From NCBI RefSeq assembly GCF_003732425.1, contig NZ_MOBX01000002.1:1-64000 (forward strand): DNA of 64,000 nucleotides, read 5' to 3'. The notes below the pieces were generated by a model. That model did no database searches. It saw only the letters and a program-made list of their open reading frames with translations, and was not told where the DNA came from. Numbering within the stretch: the first letter of the stretch is position 1; the number at the start of each line of letters is the position of its first letter. The position numbers and the translations under genes are program-made. Of this stretch, positions 46,516-55,259 are shown piece by piece. Origin of the DNA: Pseudomonas fluorescens. Its GTDB lineage: Bacteria; Pseudomonadota; Gammaproteobacteria; Pseudomonadales; Pseudomonadaceae.

Positions 46516-47916
46516 ATGAGCGCTCGCAAGCAACAGCTTCTCAAGGCCCATCGGCGCAACAAGCGCCTGTTCCTGATCGCCTTTGTGCTGGCGCTGCTGC
46601 TGATCGGCATGCTGATTGCGTGGTGGCTGGTACCGCTGTTGCTGGTGCTGGCCTGGGTGGCTCACGAGGCCTGGTTTGCCGACCATTTGTTCTACCGGCC
46701 GTCCGACGACTATCAATACAGTTTTCCGGTACACACCGCGCGTCAGGCGGTGAGCCTTACGGACGGTGTGGTCCATCTGAGCGAGCCGCTGGCGCAGGGC
46801 GAGACATTGGTGCTCGAACTGGACGTGAAATCCACTTGGCTGGGGCGCTGGCTCGACCCCTACGTCGAGGTAGGTGATGATCGTCAAGAACTGGAGCGCG
46901 GTGTCAGAGGGCGGCGTTTCCTCAATCTGTCGGGGCAGGCCGATGCGTTGGCACAAGGGGGTCTGACGCTGCGTGGCCGATATTGTGTACCTGCGGCGAC
47001 GGGTGTGTTGTGGGTCATGGCCAATCCGGACTACAGCCGCCAGCGGGTCATGGTCATCGCGCCCCATGCCGATGATGCCGAGCTTGCCGCCTTCGGCCTA
47101 TACAGCCGTTGCGAAGAGGCCAGCATCGTCACCCTGACCCAAGGCGAGATCGAAGCTGAAGACTTCCAGCGCCTGGGCCTTGATCAGGCCGCAGCGGCAC
47201 GTTTGAAGGGACGTTTGCGCAGTTGGGACAGCCTGGTGATTCCTCTGTGGGGGGGCGTACCAGCCGAACGTTGTGTGCAATTGGGCTATTACTGCCTGCA
47301 ACTGCCCTCGATGGCCGAGGCGCCGACCCAGGCGTTCGGCTCCCGGGAATCGCAGGAAAATGACATTCGCAGTGTGCGCCGGCATAACCCGTTGGCCCTG
47401 CCTGCCGACGTTGACGGGCAGCCGACCTGGCAAAATCTGCTCGGAGATCTGACGGCTTTGCTTGAGCACTATCGTCCAGAGGTGGTGGTGACGCCGCATC
47501 CTGAACTCGACCCCCACAGTGATCATGTAGCATCGACTCAAGCGCTGCTTGAGGCTATCGCACGCAGTAGCTGGAAACCGGCGACCCTGCTGCTCTACGC
47601 CAATCACCTGCATGACAACGATCGCTGGCCGATGGGGCCTGCCGGTGCGGGTGTCGCGCTGCCGCCGGCGATCGAGTCGTTGCCGGCCGACCGGTTGTGG
47701 AGCCCGCTGTTGTCAGCGGCTGTGCAACTGGACAAAGCCATGGCGCTGGCTATGGAACACGATCTGCACGGTGGGCAAGTGTTCAAACGGCAACTGCGCC
47801 GCTGGATCCAGCAGGGTCTGGCCGGTCGCCGCTGGCCGGAAACGGGCAGTAACGAGTTTTTCCGCAAGGCAGTCCGGCGCCATGAATTGTTCTGGGTACG
47901 CGACCTTACAGATTGA
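46516..47916 (+). CDS. dnpA: DnpA-like PIG-L family de-N-acetylase
   Basis: Predicted zinc-dependent de-N-acetylase anchored in the inner membrane. The 466-residue product has an N-terminal membrane segment (RLFLIAFVLALLLIGMLIAW and on), then the PIG-L motifs APHADDAELAAFG (catalytic Asp and metal His) and HPELDPHSDHVAS. The start MSARKQQLL is chosen because it begins four bases after the previous stop and puts the membrane helix at the N terminus. P. aeruginosa dnpA, in the same LPS region, affects fluoroquinolone-tolerant persisters; the substrate is likely a core sugar N-acetyl group. Confidence 0.85.
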   Translation: MSARKQQLLKAHRRNKRLFLIAFVLALLLIGMLIAWWLVPLLLVLAWVAHEAWFADHLFYRPSDDYQYSFPVHTARQAVSLTDGVVHLSEPLAQGETLVLELDVKSTWLGRWLDPYVEVGDDRQELERGVRGRRFLNLSGQADALAQGGLTLRGRYCVPAATGVLWVMANPDYSRQRVMVIAPHADDAELAAFGLYSRCEEASIVTLTQGEIEAEDFQRLGLDQAAAARLKGRLRSWDSLVIPLWGGVPAERCVQLGYYCLQLPSMAEAPTQAFGSRESQENDIRSVRRHNPLALPADVDGQPTWQNLLGDLTALLEHYRPEVVVTPHPELDPHSDHVASTQALLEAIARSSWKPATLLLYANHLHDNDRWPMGPAGAGVALPPAIESLPADRLWSPLLSAAVQLDKAMALAMEHDLHGGQVFKRQLRRWIQQGLAGRRWPETGSNEFFRKAVRRHELFWVRDLTD

Positions 47917-47980
47917 GGCGGACGGCGCTTTACCCTGTGTTAATATCGCGCCCCTGTTCATTTTGTATGTGGGTTGCTCC

Positions 47981-49402
47981 ATGAAGTTGTCCATGCCGCG
48001 TTTCGATCAAGCCCCGGTCTTGGTAGTCGGCGATGTCATGCTCGACCGTTACTGGCATGGCGGAACCTCACGGATTTCCCCTGAGGCGCCGGTGCCGGTG
48101 GTTAAGGTCGAGCAGATCGAAGACCGTCCGGGCGGTGCCGCGAACGTTGCCTTGAACATTGCCGCGCTGGGTGCGCCGGCGTCGCTGGTCGGTGTGACCG
48201 GTGACGACGAAGCCGCCGACAGCCTGAGCAACAGTCTCAAAGGCGCGGGTGTACGTGCTCTGTTCCAGCGCATTGCGCACCAGCCAACCATCGTCAAGCT
48301 GCGGGTCATGAGCCGGCACCAGCAACTGCTGCGTATCGACTTTGAAGAGCCGTTCGCCACCGACGCCCTGGCCCTCGGTTCGCAGGTCGACGACTTGCTT
48401 GAAGGCATCAAGGTGCTGGTGCTCTCCGATTACGGCAAAGGTGCCCTGAAAAACCATCAGGCGCTGATCCAGGCCGCCCGTGCGAAGAACATTCCGGTGC
48501 TGGCCGATCCGAAGGGCAAGGATTTCTCGATCTATCGCGGCGCCAGCCTGATCACTCCCAATCTCAGCGAATTCGAAGCCATCGTCGGCGGTTGCGTCGA
48601 TGAGCATGAGCTGGTGAGCAAGGGCGCTGCGTTGATGCACGACCTCGAATTAGGTGCGCTGCTGGTAACGCGTGGCGAGCATGGCATGACCCTGTTGCGT
48701 CCGGATCAGCCCGCGCTGCATCTGCCGGCCCGTGCCCGTGAAGTGTTTGATGTCACGGGTGCCGGTGACACGGTGATCTCCACCCTGGCCGCAGCGATTG
48801 CCGCCGGTGAAGACCTGCCCCACGCCGTCGCGCTGGCCAACCTGGCCGCCGGCATCGTGGTCGGCAAACTCGGTACGGCTGCCATCAGCGCCCCGGAACT
48901 GCGTCGCGCGATTCAGCGTGAGGAAGGTTCCGAACGCGGTGTCCTGGGTCTGGAGCAGTTGCTGCTCGCCGTGGCCGATGCCCGTGCGCACAACGAGAAG
49001 ATTGTCTTCACCAATGGCTGTTTCGACATTCTCCACGCCGGTCATGTGACCTACCTGGAGCAGGCGCGGGCACAGGGTGACCGGCTGATTGTCGCGGTCA
49101 ACGATGATGCATCGGTCAGCCGTCTCAAAGGCCCGGGCCGCCCGATCAACAGTGTTGATCGGCGCATGGCGGTTCTCGCCGGACTCGGCGCGGTGGACTG
49201 GGTGATCAGTTTCCCTGAAGGCACCCCGGAAAACCTGCTGCGCGAGGTCAAACCGGACGTGCTGGTCAAGGGCGGCGATTACGGCATCGATCAGGTGGTC
49301 GGCGCTGACATCGTCACCGCTTATGGCGGCACCGTGAAGGTGCTGGGACTGGTGGAAAACAGCTCGACAACTGCGATTGTCGAAAAGATCCGCAGTCGTT
49401 GA
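47981..49402 (+). CDS. hldE: HldE, bifunctional heptose-7-phosphate kinase / heptose-1-phosphate adenylyltransferase
   Basis: Makes the ADP-heptose precursor used by WaaC and WaaF. The 473-residue product has an N-terminal PfkB-type kinase (about 10-315, with VVGDVMLDRYWHG, DRPGGAANVALN and VTGAGDTVISTLA) and a C-terminal nucleotidyltransferase (about 340-473, with FTNGCFDILHAGHVTYL and LVKGGDYG). The ATG at 47981 gives the usual length; a longer open reading starts inside dnpA and is rejected. It lies 64 bases after dnpA and is followed by a 40-codon open frame. Confidence 0.97.
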   Translation: MKLSMPRFDQAPVLVVGDVMLDRYWHGGTSRISPEAPVPVVKVEQIEDRPGGAANVALNIAALGAPASLVGVTGDDEAADSLSNSLKGAGVRALFQRIAHQPTIVKLRVMSRHQQLLRIDFEEPFATDALALGSQVDDLLEGIKVLVLSDYGKGALKNHQALIQAARAKNIPVLADPKGKDFSIYRGASLITPNLSEFEAIVGGCVDEHELVSKGAALMHDLELGALLVTRGEHGMTLLRPDQPALHLPARAREVFDVTGAGDTVISTLAAAIAAGEDLPHAVALANLAAGIVVGKLGTAAISAPELRRAIQREEGSERGVLGLEQLLLAVADARAHNEKIVFTNGCFDILHAGHVTYLEQARAQGDRLIVAVNDDASVSRLKGPGRPINSVDRRMAVLAGLGAVDWVISFPEGTPENLLREVKPDVLVKGGDYGIDQVVGADIVTAYGGTVKVLGLVENSSTTAIVEKIRSR

Positions 49403-49406
49403 TCAG

Positions 49407-49529
49407 ATGAATCTTTACCGTTGTGTACTGCGTGTGAACGGATTTTGCCTTGGGGATTTTACCGTTTCCGTTGATGTAGGCAGCTTTGAATCCGATGCGC
49501 TTGCCTGCCTACGTCGCGTGGTCAATTAA
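49407..49529 (+). CDS. Candidate small open reading frame between hldE and the Ssg-like gene
   Basis: A 40-codon frame (MNLYRCVLRVNGFC onward, ending LACLRRVVN) that fills almost the whole gap: it begins four bases after the hldE stop and its TAA ends three bases before the next ATG. It has no strong ribosome site, but neither does the gene after it, so translation through it could couple the two. Three cysteines and no signal peptide. Whether it is made is unproven. Confidence 0.45.
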   Translation: MNLYRCVLRVNGFCLGDFTVSVDVGSFESDALACLRRVVN

Positions 49530-49532
49530 CCT

Positions 49533-50507
49533 ATGAAAGTCATGCTCCTGGTGATGGACGAGCAGCGGGTCATTCTCGACCGGCTCTACGACATCGTGCA
49601 TCAGAACTGTGATGAGTGTTTCATCTATCGTCTGAGCAAACAGCAGCAGTTGAATCTGGGGGCGTTTCTGGCCTCGGTCGATTATCAAACCTTCGATCGT
49701 GTGGTGATCTTCTCCCGGGTCAAGCGCCTGGCTCCGCAGTTGCGGGTGCTCAAGTGTATTCCCGGGCTGGTCTTTCTCGAACACGATGCTTACCAGAACT
49801 ACATGCCTGCCAGTAAATACCGTGGCGTGTATTCCCGTCTGTACAGCCGCCTGCCGAGTTGTCGGGCGCTGGTGTCCGGTGCGGTGGTCGCGCGCAAGAT
49901 GCTCGCTGAAGGCATCGACACGGTGTTCGTCTCCAAAGGTTATGACGAGCAGATGCTGCACAACACCGGCGTTGAGCGGGACATTCCGATCGGCTTTCTT
50001 GGCAGCCTGAAAAGCACCGAGTATGCCGAGCGCAAAGCCATGCTCGAGTCACTCTCCAAGCGTACCGGGATGCTGGTGACCCGCACCAAGTCGGGTGAGG
50101 AGTACCTGCAGACGCTCAATCGCATCAGGATTTTCGTCAGCGCCGACATCGGCATGAACGAGTTCATGATCAAGAACTTTGAAGCCATGGCTTGCGGCTG
50201 TGTGTTGCTGGCCTGGAGCCAGGGCGAAGAAGACCGCTTGCTCGGTTTTGAGGACATGCACAACACCGTGTTCTACCGCAGCGAAGAACAGGCCGTGGAA
50301 AAGATTCAGTTGCTGCAGAGCGATCCGGAACTGGCAGAACGCATTGCCCGTAACGGTCAGGAATTTGCGCAAAGCCGCTATTCCTTTGCCCGTGTCGGTC
50401 AGGCCCTGGCCACGGAAATCCAGCGCGAGATGCGCCCATGGCAGCCGCCTTCGGCGTTCACGCGATTCTGGGTGAAACTGCGTTACGGGATGAAGGTGCC
50501 AGTCTGA
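49533..50507 (+). CDS. ssg: Ssg-like cell-surface glycosyltransferase
   Basis: A 324-residue GT4-type glycosyltransferase with a short N-terminal domain (MKVMLLVMDEQRVILDRLYDIV) and a C-terminal GT-B half with MNEFMIKNFEAMACGCVLLAW (the EX7E-like donor-binding stretch) and ARNGQEFAQSRYSFARVGQAL. It resembles the P. aeruginosa PA5001/Ssg protein, which affects LPS, surface polysaccharide and phage sensitivity; the identification is from memory. It directly abuts the next gene (stop TGA then ATG). Confidence 0.75.
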   Translation: MKVMLLVMDEQRVILDRLYDIVHQNCDECFIYRLSKQQQLNLGAFLASVDYQTFDRVVIFSRVKRLAPQLRVLKCIPGLVFLEHDAYQNYMPASKYRGVYSRLYSRLPSCRALVSGAVVARKMLAEGIDTVFVSKGYDEQMLHNTGVERDIPIGFLGSLKSTEYAERKAMLESLSKRTGMLVTRTKSGEEYLQTLNRIRIFVSADIGMNEFMIKNFEAMACGCVLLAWSQGEEDRLLGFEDMHNTVFYRSEEQAVEKIQLLQSDPELAERIARNGQEFAQSRYSFARVGQALATEIQREMRPWQPPSAFTRFWVKLRYGMKVPV

Positions 50508-51215
50508 ATGAAGGATCATCAATCGTCGCAACCCGGCGAGCACATGGCGCTGGATGCGCTGCCCGGTGGTGATCAATCCGTTCTTGGCGCTTTGCCCGCC
50601 GAGCTTCTCGACTGCCTGAGACGCGCGCCCCGGGTCGTGTTGATTGCCAACAACCCGGCCATCACCACGGCAGACTTTCAGGCGCTGAACATTGGCGTCG
50701 ATGACGTCGTCGTCAGCTTCAATACCTGCATCAAGGCAGCACTGCTCAATGAGCGCAGCGTCAATGTCTTCGTGCATGGCTATAACGCGCCTGACGCGTA
50801 TTTTTTTGGTCTGCCGTACGCGCCGCCAGTACAGCGGATGTTCGAGCAGGCGAGCGAACGCTGTTTCAGCATGCTGGTGGGCTGCGCCGCACCCATGTGC
50901 CCATTGCCACGTGTGACCATGTACCAGGATCGCATTCCATTGCCGCCGCTGTGGAACTACCCGGTCGATCGCCCGGGCGGCAAGCGCTACGTCGGGCCTT
51001 CCACCGGGTTCAACACGCTGGTGGTGTTCGATTGGTTGCGCGGCCATGCCGGTTATACCTATCAGCTCATGACCCTGGGGTTTTCCAACGAAGCCGGAAA
51101 ACTGTGGGGCGGCCATGCCTGGGATTATGAGCGTGACTGGCTGCAGAAGTCGGACATCATCGTGGTGCCCCTGCAACCCCGGCGCTGGTGGCAAAAGCTG
51201 TTTCGGCAGAACTGA
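50508..51215 (+). CDS. Uncharacterised surface-sugar protein, GT29-like motifs
   Basis: A 235-residue protein with no membrane segment. Two stretches look like sialyltransferase-type (GT29) motifs: RVVLIANNPAITTADFQAL followed by VDDVVVSFNTC in the place of the L motif (binding-site glycine/asparagine loop then an N-containing strand), and YVGPSTGFNTLVVFDWLRG in the place of the S motif. GT29-like folds also occur in bacterial core enzymes. Its position directly after the Ssg-like gene supports a role in the same glycan. The match is a pattern impression and could be wrong. Confidence 0.55.
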   Translation: MKDHQSSQPGEHMALDALPGGDQSVLGALPAELLDCLRRAPRVVLIANNPAITTADFQALNIGVDDVVVSFNTCIKAALLNERSVNVFVHGYNAPDAYFFGLPYAPPVQRMFEQASERCFSMLVGCAAPMCPLPRVTMYQDRIPLPPLWNYPVDRPGGKRYVGPSTGFNTLVVFDWLRGHAGYTYQLMTLGFSNEAGKLWGGHAWDYERDWLQKSDIIVVPLQPRRWWQKLFRQN

Positions 51216-51273
51216 GCGACATCGTCTATCCGGTTGCCAGCGGGCCCGACCTACTTTCAAAAGGTGCTGTTGA

Positions 51274-52074
51274 GTGTTGAAAATTGCCGTGGCTTTTTTC
51301 GGGATCCCGAGAAATTCGCCGATCTGTTTCCCCTCCATCGAGCAGAACGTGCTGGCGCAGTTGCCTGCGGGCAGCGACGTCAAGTGCTTCTACCATCTGT
51401 ACAAGATCGATGAGGTGCAGAACTCGCGCTCCGGCGAGAAGGGCGAATTGACGGCGGATAACTACCAGCCCTTCGAATCCATGATTGGCACGCTGACCTC
51501 GACCGAGGGTGTGCTGGAGCGCTGGGATTTTGACCAGGTCAAAGCTCAGGGCGACACTTGGGCCGATGACTATGCGTCGCTGCGCAATCTGATCTATCAG
51601 CTCAACTCATTGCACACCGTGACCACCATGATCGAGTCCTTCGATCCGGATTTCGTCGTGTTCGTGCGGCCAGACAATTTCTTTCACAGCGCATTACCTG
51701 GCTATATCTTCGCTCGTCCTGAGGTGCGCAAGCACAATGCGTATATTCCGGACTGGCAGTGGTGGGGCGGCTTGAACGACCGTTTTGCCGTGTGCGGGCG
51801 CGATACTTATGTTGCGTACGGCAAGCGAGTCGAGCGGATTTTCGATTTCTGCAAGGCGACGGGCAGAAAGCTGCATTCCGAGCGCTTGCTCAAATATGCC
51901 TTGCAGCAGGTGAACGCGAAAATCTGCACGCTGCCGACGCAGGCATCGCGGGTGCGCATTACCGGTGCCTTTGCCGAAGAATCGTTCTCACCCAAGCGCG
52001 GCATGGGCAAGCGTGAAAACCGCTACTTCCATTTCTTCGCTGCGTTGCGTACCTGGTGGGATCGTCGCCGCTAA
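51274..52074 (+). CDS. Uncharacterised glycosyltransferase-like protein at the end of the LPS locus
   Basis: A 266-residue cytoplasmic protein starting at GTG (or the adjacent TTG at 51277, giving MKIAVAFFGIPR). The N terminus and FDPDFVVFVRPDNFFHSALPG, with an RPD motif where GT-A enzymes carry DXD, suggest a sugar transferase. The C terminus is basic (TWWDRRR). It follows the GT29-like gene by 58 bases and is the last plus-strand gene of the locus. A terminator overlaps its stop codon. Confidence 0.55.
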   Translation: MLKIAVAFFGIPRNSPICFPSIEQNVLAQLPAGSDVKCFYHLYKIDEVQNSRSGEKGELTADNYQPFESMIGTLTSTEGVLERWDFDQVKAQGDTWADDYASLRNLIYQLNSLHTVTTMIESFDPDFVVFVRPDNFFHSALPGYIFARPEVRKHNAYIPDWQWWGGLNDRFAVCGRDTYVAYGKRVERIFDFCKATGRKLHSERLLKYALQQVNAKICTLPTQASRVRITGAFAEESFSPKRGMGKRENRYFHFFAALRTWWDRRR

Positions 52075-52096
52075 ACCGCTATTTGGCGGTTTTTTT
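52074..52096 (+). terminator. Terminator at the end of the LPS locus
   Basis: AACCGC / GCGGTT stem with loop TATTTG, then a T run to 52096. It begins at the last base of the 51274 gene's stop codon and lies within the coding end of the convergent gene at 52079. Confidence 0.8.
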
Positions 52097-53041
52097 ACCC
52101 AGACCGACCAATCGCAGCGCCTTGATACTCAATTGCTTAAGCCCCTGACGCGGGGCTTTCGCCGGTTGCAGGCCCTGTTGCACCAACCAGTCCTTCCAGC
52201 GAATCCGCTCTTCGCGCACAACCCAGCCCTCTTGGGTCGCAAAGCTCTCGGCCAGATAAAGACCCCGGGTGCTGGCCGGTACCAGTTTGTCGCGCTTGAG
52301 CGTGTACAACTCGGCCAGTGGCGCGCCGTCCTTGAGGGGCATCAAGTACAGGTCAGGCCGTTTGCGGTCGAGTCGGGCCACCAGTTGATCGCCTTCCAAG
52401 CGCTCGTCGACGTGGAACAGGCTCAGGGACTTGGCTTCCTTGGGCACATCCAGGCGCAAGTCGTAGATCAATTGCAGCGATGCGGTCGGCAGATGCACGT
52501 AGGCCCGCGGGCGCTCAAGCAATTGCAGATTGGCGCTACGTATCGGACGCGCCGAGCCGGACAATGGGGTCAGGCGAAACGGCAGCGCTTCGCGATAATG
52601 CAGTGCAGCGGAGTAGGGTGCCGGCAGCCAGGTGTCGTTGAAGCGTCCGCCGAGCCAGCCTTCCGGTGTCTCCAGCAAACATTCTTCGGCAATTTCCTGA
52701 ATGGCCGTGTGCAGCGGAATATTCAGTTCATGCGCCGGCACGTAACCGGAAATCAATTTAAGCACCACGTCGCCGCGATCCTGCCGGCGCTGGCGCACCA
52801 GCACCCAGTAATCGCGATTCTGCCAATGCAGGGTCAGGCGCACGGAAACCCCGAGATTGGCCAGCTCCAGCGAGAAGCGCTCGGTGTCGGCCACGCTCAC
52901 CGGTTTGCGCCGCTGCAAGGTCTGCGCAAAGTTCAGCGGCATGCCGACGCTCTGGTAGGTCAGACCTTCGGGGGTGGCTTCGACGAACAGCGGCAGGGTC
53001 TTGAAGTTGCTCGGGTTCTTTCTGATGAGCGTGCGCGGCAT
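52079..53041 (-). CDS. Conserved hypothetical protein with a degenerate Nudix-like box
   Basis: A 320-residue cytoplasmic protein of unknown role. Near residues 95-125 the text GYVPAHELNIPLHTAIQEIAEECLL resembles a Nudix box read across two fields: G then x5 then E, followed after nine rather than seven residues by QEIAEECLL in place of REUxEExGU. The first position is Gln instead of Arg. This suggests a nucleotide- or sugar-hydrolase relative, possibly inactive. It lies downstream of the aldo-keto reductase gene on the same strand with 31 bases between. Confidence 0.6.
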   Translation of the reverse strand: MPRTLIRKNPSNFKTLPLFVEATPEGLTYQSVGMPLNFAQTLQRRKPVSVADTERFSLELANLGVSVRLTLHWQNRDYWVLVRQRRQDRGDVVLKLISGYVPAHELNIPLHTAIQEIAEECLLETPEGWLGGRFNDTWLPAPYSAALHYREALPFRLTPLSGSARPIRSANLQLLERPRAYVHLPTASLQLIYDLRLDVPKEAKSLSLFHVDERLEGDQLVARLDRKRPDLYLMPLKDGAPLAELYTLKRDKLVPASTRGLYLAESFATQEGWVVREERIRWKDWLVQQGLQPAKAPRQGLKQLSIKALRLVGLGKKTAK

Positions 53042-53072
53042 ATCGGCTCCTGCTTAAGGCCGCGAAGCGGCG

Positions 53073-53885
53073 TCAGTGACCACGTAGGACCTGGGCAACG
53101 GTCGCAACGTTGTGGGCGAGGTGCAGCGGATTGATCGTCCCGACAATAGCACTGGCCACGCCAGGTTGTGCGAACAGCAATTCGAAGCTGGCGCGCACCG
53201 GGTCCACGCCCGGGCTGAGACACACGTGACCGCTGGCCAAGGCTTTTTTCACCAGAATGGCTTTGCCATGGGCAGCAGCATAGTCAATGACAGCCTTCTC
53301 GTTTTGTTCGTTCAGATTGTAGGTGACCATCGCACAGTCGCCTTGCTCCAGTGCTTTCAAGCCACCTTCGACGGTTTTGCCGGAGAAGCCGAAGCCGCGA
53401 ATCTTGCCTTCGGCCTTGAGCGCGGCGAGTGTCGCGTAAACCTCTTCGTGCTCGAGGATCGCCATGTCGTTGCCGTCGGAATGCACCAGTACCAGGTCGA
53501 TAAAATCGGTTTCAAGACGTTGCAGGCTACGCTCCACCGACATCCGTGTGTGTACTGCGCTGAAATCGTGATGCGAGAGGCCATCGGCAAACTCTTCGCC
53601 GACCTTGCTGACGATCACCCAGTCTTGACGCTGGCCGCGTAGCAGCGGGCCAAGGCGTTCTTCGCTGCGACCGTAGGCGGGGGCAGTGTCGATCAGGTTG
53701 ATGCCGAGATCGCGCGCCTGACGCAGCAGCATTCGCGCTTCATCGTCGCCGGGAATCTGAAAACCGTTGGGGTATTTCACCCCTTGGTCGCGGCCGAGTT
53801 TGACCGTGCCCAGGCCCAGCGGTGAAACCGTCAGGCCGGTGCTGCCCAGCGGGCGATGCAGATCGTGCAGGGTGGCAATCGTCAT
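53073..53885 (-). CDS. Aldo/keto reductase
   Basis: A 270-residue NAD(P)H-dependent reductase of the aldo-keto family. The barrel keeps the catalytic set: Asp and Tyr in NLIDTAPAYGRSEERLGPLL, Lys in WVIVSKVGEEF and His in DLVLVHSDGND. SASAIVGTINPLHLAHNV near the end is the cofactor-binding end. It starts inside the upstream oxidoreductase gene by four bases (ATGA), so the two are one operon, as in P. aeruginosa PA4992/PA4991. Substrate unknown. Confidence 0.92.
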   Translation of the reverse strand: MTIATLHDLHRPLGSTGLTVSPLGLGTVKLGRDQGVKYPNGFQIPGDDEARMLLRQARDLGINLIDTAPAYGRSEERLGPLLRGQRQDWVIVSKVGEEFADGLSHHDFSAVHTRMSVERSLQRLETDFIDLVLVHSDGNDMAILEHEEVYATLAALKAEGKIRGFGFSGKTVEGGLKALEQGDCAMVTYNLNEQNEKAVIDYAAAHGKAILVKKALASGHVCLSPGVDPVRASFELLFAQPGVASAIVGTINPLHLAHNVATVAQVLRGH

Positions 53886-55057
53886 GGCAGCAGTTGCTCC
53901 CAGGCAGGAACGCCCAGCGGTGGTTTTGGCAGAGCCGGCAATGGTTCGGTGGATTGTGGCTGGATGCCGTCGCGCTCCAGGGAGGCGATGACCCGGTCAG
54001 CGAAGTCCGGCGCCAGCGCCAGTTTGGTCGGCCAACCGACCAGCAAGCGGCCCTGTTCGGCGAGGAAGGCGTTGTCCGGACGCGTCAGCCCGGTTTGCAG
54101 CGGCTCGGCACGGTCAACCCGCAGGGTCGCCCATTGCGTGGTGCTGAGGTCGATCCACGGCAACAACTGCGCGATCTCTTTCTGCGCGGTGGCAATCTGC
54201 TCGGCCGGCTCGCGGTTCACACCTTCGCTTTCGGCAATGTCGCCGCCCATGTACCAGACCCACTGGCCATCAGCGGCCGGGTGCGTGGTCACGGTGATGC
54301 GCGGTTTGGTGCCGCCGCCCAGGCAGTGGGCGTACAGCGGTTTGAGGCCCGGGCCTTTAGCGATGATCATGTGCAACGGCCGGCGTTGCATCGCCGGTTG
54401 GCTCAGGCCCAGGTCTTCGAGCAATTGGGCGGTACCGGCGCCGGCGCTGAGGACGATGCGCTGGGCGCGAATCTCGCGACCGTCGACTCTCAAGCCGATC
54501 AGCACGCCTGCTTCCAGCAGTGGCTCGATGGTTTGCCCGGCGAGCAGGCCGTCTCCGGCCAGATCGGCCAGGCGCTGAATCAGGCTCGGCACGTCCACAA
54601 CGAGTTCGGCGAGGCGGTAGACCTTGCCCTTGAAACGCTTGTCCTGCAGGGCTGGCGGCAATTGATCGCCCTTGACCTGATCGACCCGGCCACGCACGGC
54701 TTTACTGGCGAAGAAACTGGTGAGGTTGCCGGCCAGAGTACCCGGCGACCACAGGTAGTGAGCTTCGGACAGCAGGCGCACGCCGGACAGATCCAGCTCG
54801 CCGTTGCCGGCCAGCGCTTCACGCCAGCGGCGCGGCATGTCGGCGATGGCCTCCGAGGCGCCAGTCAGCGCACCGTGCAGCGCGTACTTGGCGCCGCCGT
54901 GGATGATGCCCTGGGACTTCACACTCTGCCCGCCGCCGAGGCTGGCGCTTTCCACCAGCACGGTCGAAAAACCCTGGCGGCGCAGACGCGCATTCAGCCA
55001 GAGGCCGGCGACACCAGCGCCGACAATCAGAACGTCGGTGGAAATAACGGATGGCAT
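53882..55057 (-). CDS. FAD-dependent oxidoreductase (DAO family)
   Basis: A 391-residue flavoprotein with N-terminal dinucleotide-binding motif DVLIVGAGVAGLWLNARLRR (GxGxxG) and ESASLGGGQSVKSQGIIHGG, typical of the glycine-oxidase/DAO fold, and a C-terminal LLVGWPTKLALAPDF. It is the first gene of a unit with the aldo/keto reductase. The substrate is probably a small 2-hydroxy acid or amino acid, but that is inference. PA4991 is the likely P. aeruginosa counterpart from gene order. Confidence 0.9.
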   Translation of the reverse strand: MPSVISTDVLIVGAGVAGLWLNARLRRQGFSTVLVESASLGGGQSVKSQGIIHGGAKYALHGALTGASEAIADMPRRWREALAGNGELDLSGVRLLSEAHYLWSPGTLAGNLTSFFASKAVRGRVDQVKGDQLPPALQDKRFKGKVYRLAELVVDVPSLIQRLADLAGDGLLAGQTIEPLLEAGVLIGLRVDGREIRAQRIVLSAGAGTAQLLEDLGLSQPAMQRRPLHMIIAKGPGLKPLYAHCLGGGTKPRITVTTHPAADGQWVWYMGGDIAESEGVNREPAEQIATAQKEIAQLLPWIDLSTTQWATLRVDRAEPLQTGLTRPDNAFLAEQGRLLVGWPTKLALAPDFADRVIASLERDGIQPQSTEPLPALPKPPLGVPAWEQLLP

Positions 55058-55152
55058 GCAGCGACCTCAGTGTTCAAGACGAGGGCGCAGTATACAGACT
55101 CGGGAAAGGGGCGGATTTGTCGATGATCAACAGAGGCAACAGAGAGCCGAAT

Positions 55153-55240
55153 GTGGGAGCGAGCCTGCTCGCGAAGAGGGAATGTCAGCCGACATATGTG
55201 TTGACTGGCACACCGCATTCGCGAGCAGGCTCGCTCCCAC
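55153..55240. repeat. REP pair, family A
   Basis: Plus copy GTGGGAGCGAGCC from 55153 and inverted copy ending 55240, between the oxidoreductase 5' end and the SMR gene 3' end. Confidence 0.85.
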
Positions 55241-55259
55241 AGGGGATTGGGTCTGGCGG

